Position numbers and translations under genes: made by a program
Part shown: positions 6,067 to 9,636 of the stretch, in pieces
Numbering within the stretch: the first letter of the stretch is position 1
How the letters are laid out: each line of letters begins with the position of its first letter
Notes under the pieces: model-generated
Databases searched by the model: none
What the model was told of the DNA's origin: nothing
Seen by the model: only the letters and a program-made list of their open reading frames with translations
DNA from: Kiritimatiellia bacterium
Lineage (GTDB): Bacteria; Verrucomicrobiota; Kiritimatiellia; RFP12; UBA1067
Length of the DNA: 9,636 bases
NCBI GenBank assembly: GCA_017430155.1
Contig: JAFRNO010000127.1
Location: 1-9,636 of the forward strand
Direction of reading: 5' to 3'

Positions 6067-7590
6067 TTACCACTCGATGAGGGCGAAACTGAGCGGCTGC
6101 ATGCGGAGGAGGGCCGTGCCGTCGGCGTTCAGCTCAAGGGGCACTTCCGTGTAGGTGCGCACGGTGTCCGTGAGGTGGCAGCGCGCCTTCGCGAGGTCGA
6201 CGCCGGGCACCTTGATCGTCACGTAGGCCGTCTCGGTCACGTTGTTGTCGTTCGAGTAGCGGGCGACGAGCAGCGCGCCCGAGCCGTCCGCCCCCTTGGC
6301 CGCGACCGCGCGGAAGCTCCCGACGGGCTTGCCGATCTCGCTCTTGAAGGTCGTGCCCGTGTTCGCGGTCGACTTCTTGCCGCGTCCCTCGGTGACGGTG
6401 CAGGCCACCTGCGTGCCGCGGTCCACCAGCTTCGACCAGGCGTAGAAGGGGTAGTAGCCCTTCATCGGCCACAGCGTCGTGCCGTTGAAGAGGCTGTTCA
6501 TGCCGGTGTTGAAGCGGGCGTCGTAGAACATCAGCCAGTCGAGCGGCTGCGACTGGCAGACGATCATCGTGGAGGCGATGAACGCCGCCGCTTTCTGGTT
6601 GAAGCGTCCGGACTCCGTTTCGAGCGAATACACCCAGTCATCCGTCCAGCCCTTGACGTAGTTCCATTCGTTGAGGATCGACTCGGTCTTCTCGAAGCCG
6701 TACTTGTCCATCAGCTTGCGCGCCTGCTGGCAGCGGTCGGCGACCTGCTTGGGCTCGGTGGCGTAGATGTGCCAGGAGAAGAAGTCGAGCGGCACGGAGT
6801 TGTCGCGGCAGTAGGCGAGGAACCGCTCGCCCCAGCGGAAATTGCCGGCGATCGCGGGGCCGCCGATCTTCAGGTTCGGAAACTGTCCCTTCAGGTGCTT
6901 GGCGGTCGTCTCGAAGAGGCGGAAGAAGTTGGTCGTGGTGCCGCCCCAGCAGCGCGGGTTGCCGGGAAGGGCGTTCTCGTCGTCGGACGGGTCGAGGTCG
7001 GGCTCGTTCCAGATTTCCCAGTACACGATGTTGAACTGGTTGGACCAGGCGATGTTCTTGGTCGTGTGTTCATTGTCGAGTCCCCAGCCCCAGCCCTCGT
7101 TGTAGTGCCGGATCACGTGCTCGCAGATGCGGGCCCACTTGCCGAAGTCCTTCGGCGGAAGTACGCCGTACTTCTTCGGTCCGTGTTCGATGGTCTGGCC
7201 GAGGCGGAAGAAGATGTGCGTGCCGGCGCGGCGGATGTTGTCGAGGTAGTGGTCGGTGAACACGAAGTCGTAGTTCTTCGGGTCGGTTTCGTCCGCGTCG
7301 AAGTTCGGGAAGATGGCGTTGATGTCGCAGGTGTGGGCACCGCCCGAGACGCAATTGATGGAGTCGTGCGTGCGCGCGAGCGGGATGCGCGCGGCCTTGT
7401 AGTCCTCGAAGTTGCCGCGCACCTGGTCGCCGCCCGGTTTCTTGACGACGGGTCCGTTGTTGACGCCGTGCATCGGCTTGATCGCGCCGAGCGCCTGGGC
7501 GGGGGCGACGGTGACGGTGGCGGTGGCGGCGGGCTGTGCGGCGAACGCCGCGCCCGCGGCGAGGCAGGAGACGAAGAGGAGCTTTTTCAT
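6067..7590 (-). CDS. Secreted GH39-like glycoside hydrolase
   Basis: A 507-residue exported retaining glycosidase, probably acting on xylosyl, iduronyl or related linkages. The signal peptide is MKKLLFVSCLAAGAAFA (1-17). A (beta/alpha)8-barrel covers about 35-400, with the GH-A clan acid/base motif YWEIWNEPDL (Glu196), FFSWHIY (270-276) and the nucleophile motif ESILNEWNY (Glu308). A C-terminal beta-rich domain covers about 415-507. Characterised GH39 members include beta-xylosidase and alpha-L-iduronidase; the latter would fit with the nearby heparinase-like lyase, but this is inference. The frame opens at 7689, but 7590 is chosen because it gives the signal peptide, with AAAGGA (7599-7604) 8 nt upstream and a strong promoter at 7618-7647 that the longer version would run across. 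No terminator is seen after the stop codon, which lies only about 10 bp from the iteron array of ATPase B. Confidence 0.88.
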   Translation of the reverse strand: MKKLLFVSCLAAGAAFAAQPAATATVTVAPAQALGAIKPMHGVNNGPVVKKPGGDQVRGNFEDYKAARIPLARTHDSINCVSGGAHTCDINAIFPNFDADETDPKNYDFVFTDHYLDNIRRAGTHIFFRLGQTIEHGPKKYGVLPPKDFGKWARICEHVIRHYNEGWGWGLDNEHTTKNIAWSNQFNIVYWEIWNEPDLDPSDDENALPGNPRCWGGTTTNFFRLFETTAKHLKGQFPNLKIGGPAIAGNFRWGERFLAYCRDNSVPLDFFSWHIYATEPKQVADRCQQARKLMDKYGFEKTESILNEWNYVKGWTDDWVYSLETESGRFNQKAAAFIASTMIVCQSQPLDWLMFYDARFNTGMNSLFNGTTLWPMKGYYPFYAWSKLVDRGTQVACTVTEGRGKKSTANTGTTFKSEIGKPVGSFRAVAAKGADGSGALLVARYSNDNNVTETAYVTIKVPGVDLAKARCHLTDTVRTYTEVPLELNADGTALLRMQPLSFALIEW

Positions 7591-7617
7591 GTTTTCATTC
7601 CTTTCAGATGGGCCGCA

Positions 7618-7647
7618 AGTATACCCGATTCCCGCAGGGGATGTCAA
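7618..7647 (-). promoter_or_regulatory. Sigma70 promoter of the GH39 gene (TTGACA-18-TATACT)
   Basis: The minus strand has a consensus -35 TTGACA (7642-7647), an 18-bp spacer and -10 TATACT (7618-7623), followed by a leader of about 20 nt with AAAGGA before the ATG at 7590. It is the best promoter in the window. Its -35 box is embedded in the last unit of the CAATGT repeat cluster (7641-7692). Confidence 0.7.
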
Positions 7648-7693
7648 TGTGGGAATGTTGCCAATGTGGGGAGTGTTGACAATTGCCAATGTT
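7641..7693. repeat. TTGCCAATGT repeat cluster between ATPase C and the GH39 gene
   Basis: TTGCCAATGT occurs at 7658-7667 and 7683-7692, with the variant ATGTCAATGT at 7641-7650; CAATGTGGG occurs at 7645-7653 and 7662-7670. TTGACAATTGCCAA (7676-7689) is a near-palindrome around CAATTG. The cluster overlaps both the stop codon of ATPase C and the -35 box of the GH39 promoter, so it may be an operator for GH39 or a leftover array. Confidence 0.7.
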
Positions 7694-9134
7694 ATTGGAG
7701 TCTGTTGACGCCAAAAAGCCGATCGGCCGGGATGATGAAATCGAAGAAGCGGTCAGCCTCCACGCGCGGCGAGAGTCGCCCATCGAAGACGAGTGCGGTC
7801 CGTACTGACAGCGACTTGTCATAGGCGAGGCGCATCACCTTTTCCGAGACTTCATCCACAACTTCGTACCCAATCTCTTTGCACCGCTTGATTTCAACGA
7901 CAATCAACGTGCGCTGAGTCTGGATGAGGAGATCGATCTGACATCCACGGTGGCGTTTCGTAGGTGTCTGAACGTATGGGAACGCCGAGAGGACAAGGGA
8001 TTTGTCTATGCCAAGGTACGGAAACAGATCGTTGATATGGTTGAGAATGAGGTTCTCGAACTGGAAACCATAGAAAGTCTGCAGCCCCGGGAGTTGCTCG
8101 ACGGACGAGAATGCAAGCAATCCGCGGCGAATCGCCTCGCGGCGCGGCTCGATGTAATGCAGATAAAAACGGACATAGTTGTCGCAAACACGGAAACGCG
8201 CTCGCCGGATCAGCTTGCCCGTCAAGGGATTCAAACCGTCGTCGCGCATGACATACCCGGCCCGGCACAGATCTTCAAGAGTCTTTGAATACGTCCCGCT
8301 GACCCGAACCTTTTCCTCCGCCGCGATCTCCGCAACCGTTCGCGGCCGACTGACGAGTTCCCGCAGAATCCTTCCGCGCGCCTTGGCTTTCCGTCCGAAT
8401 ACCTGGTTGAACGTTTCGTCGAATTCACGGAACAGGATGCCGTTCGGCATGAAACACATCTGCCTTACGTTCTCGTCGACCGACAGCGAAGGACGAACTT
8501 CTTCAAGATATTTCGGAACGCCCCCCGTTACGGAAAGCATGTCCAGCTTCTCCCGCGTCGACATTCGGTCCGCACAAGAACCCCATATCTGCACGGCATC
8601 GCGGATGGAAAGTTCCTTTAGCTCGATGTCGAGCGAGTTGCGTCCGACAAAACCCGTGCTGTTGAGTATGTTTTCGACAATCCATGCCGAAACGCTTCCG
8701 CACAGGACGAAAATCAGGTTGACGTGTTTGCGCAACATCTTGTCCCATGCCTCCTTCAGGTATCCGGCGAAATCCGGGTTCCAACCGCCCATCCAGGAGA
8801 TTTCGTCGAGGAGGACAACCGTTCGCCCGCTTCCGGAAAGTAATCCGTCCAATTGGGAGAACGCAAGTGCCCAGGTTTCGCATTCCTCAGTTGACCGCAT
8901 CGCATATTCGGCGACCTTCTCGCAAAATCGTTTCCGCTGGATGGCGTCCGTCATTTTTTTGTGTGGCGCCAATCCTTCAATTGAGATAAACCTCGCCCCT
9001 GAGCGCAAGGCAAACTCTTCAATCAGCGTGGACTTCCCGATCCGACGTCGACCGCGGCATGTGACAAGGACGCCAGAATCACGCCCCCAAAACGCATCTA
9101 GAAGCTTCAATTGCTCTTCTCGACCAATGAACAT
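7692..9134 (-). CDS. ATPase C: ATPase_2/DUF234-type ATPase with winged helix and PD-(D/E)XK-like C-terminus
   Basis: A 480-residue cytoplasmic ATPase of the so-called archaeal ATPase group, which is also common in some bacteria. It starts MFIGREEQLKLL, as the family usually does. Walker A GRRRIGKST is at 28-36, Walker B VVLLDEISWM (106-115) has Asp110-Glu111, and sensor-1 FVLCGS is at 142-147. A winged helix at about 250-300 includes RTVAEIAAEEKVRVSGTYSK. The C-terminal DUF234-like region carries Glu360 (FQFENLI), Asp401 (GCQIDLLI), Glu414 and Lys416 (VVEIKR), the pattern of a PD-(D/E)XK nuclease fold. Length and domain order are normal for the family, whose function is not established. AAGGA sits 8 nt before the ATG. 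The promoter overlaps the gene's own inverted-repeat array. The gene ends about 100 bp before the GH39 start. Confidence 0.88.
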   Translation of the reverse strand: MFIGREEQLKLLDAFWGRDSGVLVTCRGRRRIGKSTLIEEFALRSGARFISIEGLAPHKKMTDAIQRKRFCEKVAEYAMRSTEECETWALAFSQLDGLLSGSGRTVVLLDEISWMGGWNPDFAGYLKEAWDKMLRKHVNLIFVLCGSVSAWIVENILNSTGFVGRNSLDIELKELSIRDAVQIWGSCADRMSTREKLDMLSVTGGVPKYLEEVRPSLSVDENVRQMCFMPNGILFREFDETFNQVFGRKAKARGRILRELVSRPRTVAEIAAEEKVRVSGTYSKTLEDLCRAGYVMRDDGLNPLTGKLIRRARFRVCDNYVRFYLHYIEPRREAIRRGLLAFSSVEQLPGLQTFYGFQFENLILNHINDLFPYLGIDKSLVLSAFPYVQTPTKRHRGCQIDLLIQTQRTLIVVEIKRCKEIGYEVVDEVSEKVMRLAYDKSLSVRTALVFDGRLSPRVEADRFFDFIIPADRLFGVNRLQ

Positions 9135-9174
9135 TGCATGAATCCTTTTTTACGTTTCAAGATGGCCATATCAT

Positions 9175-9204
9175 ATCATATCTCTCGTATTCCGGCAATC
9201 ACAA
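9175..9204 (-). promoter_or_regulatory. Candidate promoter of ATPase C (TTGTGA-18-TATGAT)
   Basis: The minus strand reads TTGTGA (9199-9204), an 18-bp spacer and TATGAT (9175-9180); a second TATGAT follows at 9170-9175. The -35 box abuts the first repeat arm (AATCTTACTT, 9204-9213), so a protein bound to the array would hinder polymerase. The match is moderate. Confidence 0.45.
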
Positions 9205-9303
9205 ATCTTACTTGAAAACGCCATGTGTCATTTTCAAGTATAGTTTCTGGCATGTTGTGCAGTTGAATCTTACTTCAAAATGACAATTCTCATTTTCAAA
9301 CTA
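9204..9303. repeat. Two inverted pairs of a TCATTTTCAAGTA motif upstream of ATPase C
   Basis: Pair 1 is TACTTGAAAA (9209-9218) and its exact inverse TTTTCAAGTA (9231-9240), with the right arm extended to TCATTTTCAAGTA (9228-9240). Pair 2 is TACTTCAAAATGA (9271-9283) and TCATTTTCAAACT (9290-9302), imperfect. The pairs repeat at 62 bp, as shown by identical AATCTTACTT at 9204-9213 and 9266-9275. The spacing suits a dimer bound at each pair, with two dimers close to six helical turns apart. The array is private to ATPase C; no copy is seen elsewhere in the window. Confidence 0.85.
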
Positions 9304-9507
9304 GATTAATCGATTCCCGCCTTGCCGCCTTGAAGGCTAGAACCCTCCATGTACGTAGCTCAAACCCTCCATGTAGGCAGCCCAAAGCCTCCATGTAGGC
9401 AGCTCAGACCCTCGCTGTGGCTCAAAAATCCCCATCTGCCCCTCTCCGCCCAATTTCAAAATTTTTTTTCAAGAATTAACTGTCAGCTCTTGCGATGTTG
9501 GCGGGCA
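9304..9507. other. Intergenic stretch without a supported gene
   Basis: Outside the 22-bp tandem repeat this stretch holds only an A/T-rich run (about 9451-9480). No conserved protein, RNA gene or convincing terminator is visible. Its repeat content and lack of coding signal suggest regulatory or repeat-derived DNA between ATPase C and an unseen neighbour to the right. Confidence 0.6.
9343..9426. repeat. 22-bp tandem repeat, about 3.8 copies
   Basis: Units start at 9343, 9365, 9387 and 9409 and share the core CCTCCATGTAGGCAG, followed by a CTCAAA-like end. The first three are full 22-bp copies with a few substitutions (TACGTAG for TAGGCAG in the first); the fourth is shortened and diverged. 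The step of two helical turns resembles the iterons before ATPase B, but the sequence is unrelated. An open frame through it reads as repeated peptide and is not supported as a gene. Confidence 0.9.
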
Positions 9508-9609
9508 AGCAAAACTAGACAGGTTCGAGTGAGCAAAACTAGACGGTGGAGAGCCGCCTCACCCGCGTGTTTATTGGCTTTTGAGTGATTGCTGTCCACT
9601 TTTGCTCAC
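9508..9609. repeat. AGCAAAACTAGAC repeat pair with an inverted third copy at the right end
   Basis: AGCAAAACTAGAC is repeated exactly at 9508-9520 and 9532-9544, a 24-bp step. GTCCACTTTTGCTCAC (9594-9609) is the inverse of the extended second copy with two mismatches in 16. This layout of direct units plus a facing unit resembles the ATPase A array, so these may be control sites for a gene beyond the right edge, or an orphan array. Confidence 0.8.
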
Positions 9610-9636
9610 CCGGCGCACCGGCGCGTTGCGGCGGGG

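Noticed and set aside
6175..7824. Long plus-strand open frame (549 codons) opposite the GH39 gene
   Set aside because: It is antisense to a clear GH39-like protein, has low complexity, and crosses the GH39 promoter and the end of ATPase C. No family is recognised.
934..9134. Toxin-antitoxin or classical transposon assignment for the ATPases
   Set aside because: No small partner gene, transposase, integrase or flanking target-site duplication is visible. The genes stand alone with only upstream repeats.
9508..9545. Possible tRNA T-arm (GGTTCGAGT)
   Set aside because: No acceptor stem, anticodon arm or D-arm can be drawn around it. The resemblance is limited to this short string between two repeat copies.
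9349..9588. 79-codon plus-strand open frame in the right-end region
   Set aside because: The first half translates the 22-bp tandem repeat and the rest crosses the AGCAAAACTAGAC repeats. No ribosome-binding site or conserved domain is visible.

Overview
The window looks like a chromosomal segment of a GC-rich, polysaccharide-degrading bacterium, most plausibly of the Verrucomicrobia/Kiritimatiellota/Lentisphaerota group. That assignment is inferred from secreted glycan-degrading enzymes mixed with solitary AAA-type ATPases; no phylogenetic marker is present. Every gene I can support lies on the minus strand, so transcription runs from high to low coordinates.

In transcription order the layout is: an unassigned, repeat-rich right end (about 9304-9636); ATPase C (ATPase_2/DUF234-like, 7692-9134); a secreted GH39-like glycoside hydrolase (6067-7590); ATPase B (AAA_14/DUF4143-like, 4617-5924); a secreted heparinase II/III-like polysaccharide lyase (2251-4590); ATPase A (ORC/Cdc6-like AAA with winged helix, 934-2103); and a B6-vitamer kinase that runs off the left edge (1-748). 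The lyase and hydrolase share GC-rich codon use and similar MKKLL signal peptides and may act together on a uronic-acid-containing glycan. The kinase is ordinary cofactor metabolism. I found no convincing intrinsic terminator between genes, so read-through is possible.

The striking feature is that the three ATPases belong to three different families and each has its own private repeat array just upstream, overlapping or abutting its likely promoter. ATPase A has 10-bp-periodic ACTTATA units facing three TATAAGT units across a 12-bp gap. ATPase B has four GTTCGGTGATTTG iterons at 22-23 bp steps. ATPase C has two inverted pairs of a TCATTTTCAAGTA motif, 62 bp apart. The arrays share no sequence, yet the architecture is the same. 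Further short-repeat clusters lie at the GH39 promoter, the B6-kinase promoter and twice in the right-end region. My leading hypothesis is that these are self-contained ATPase-plus-cognate-repeat modules, autoregulated or selfish, inserted among metabolic genes. Function is unproven. RNA genes, CRISPR arrays, transposases and integrases were not seen.
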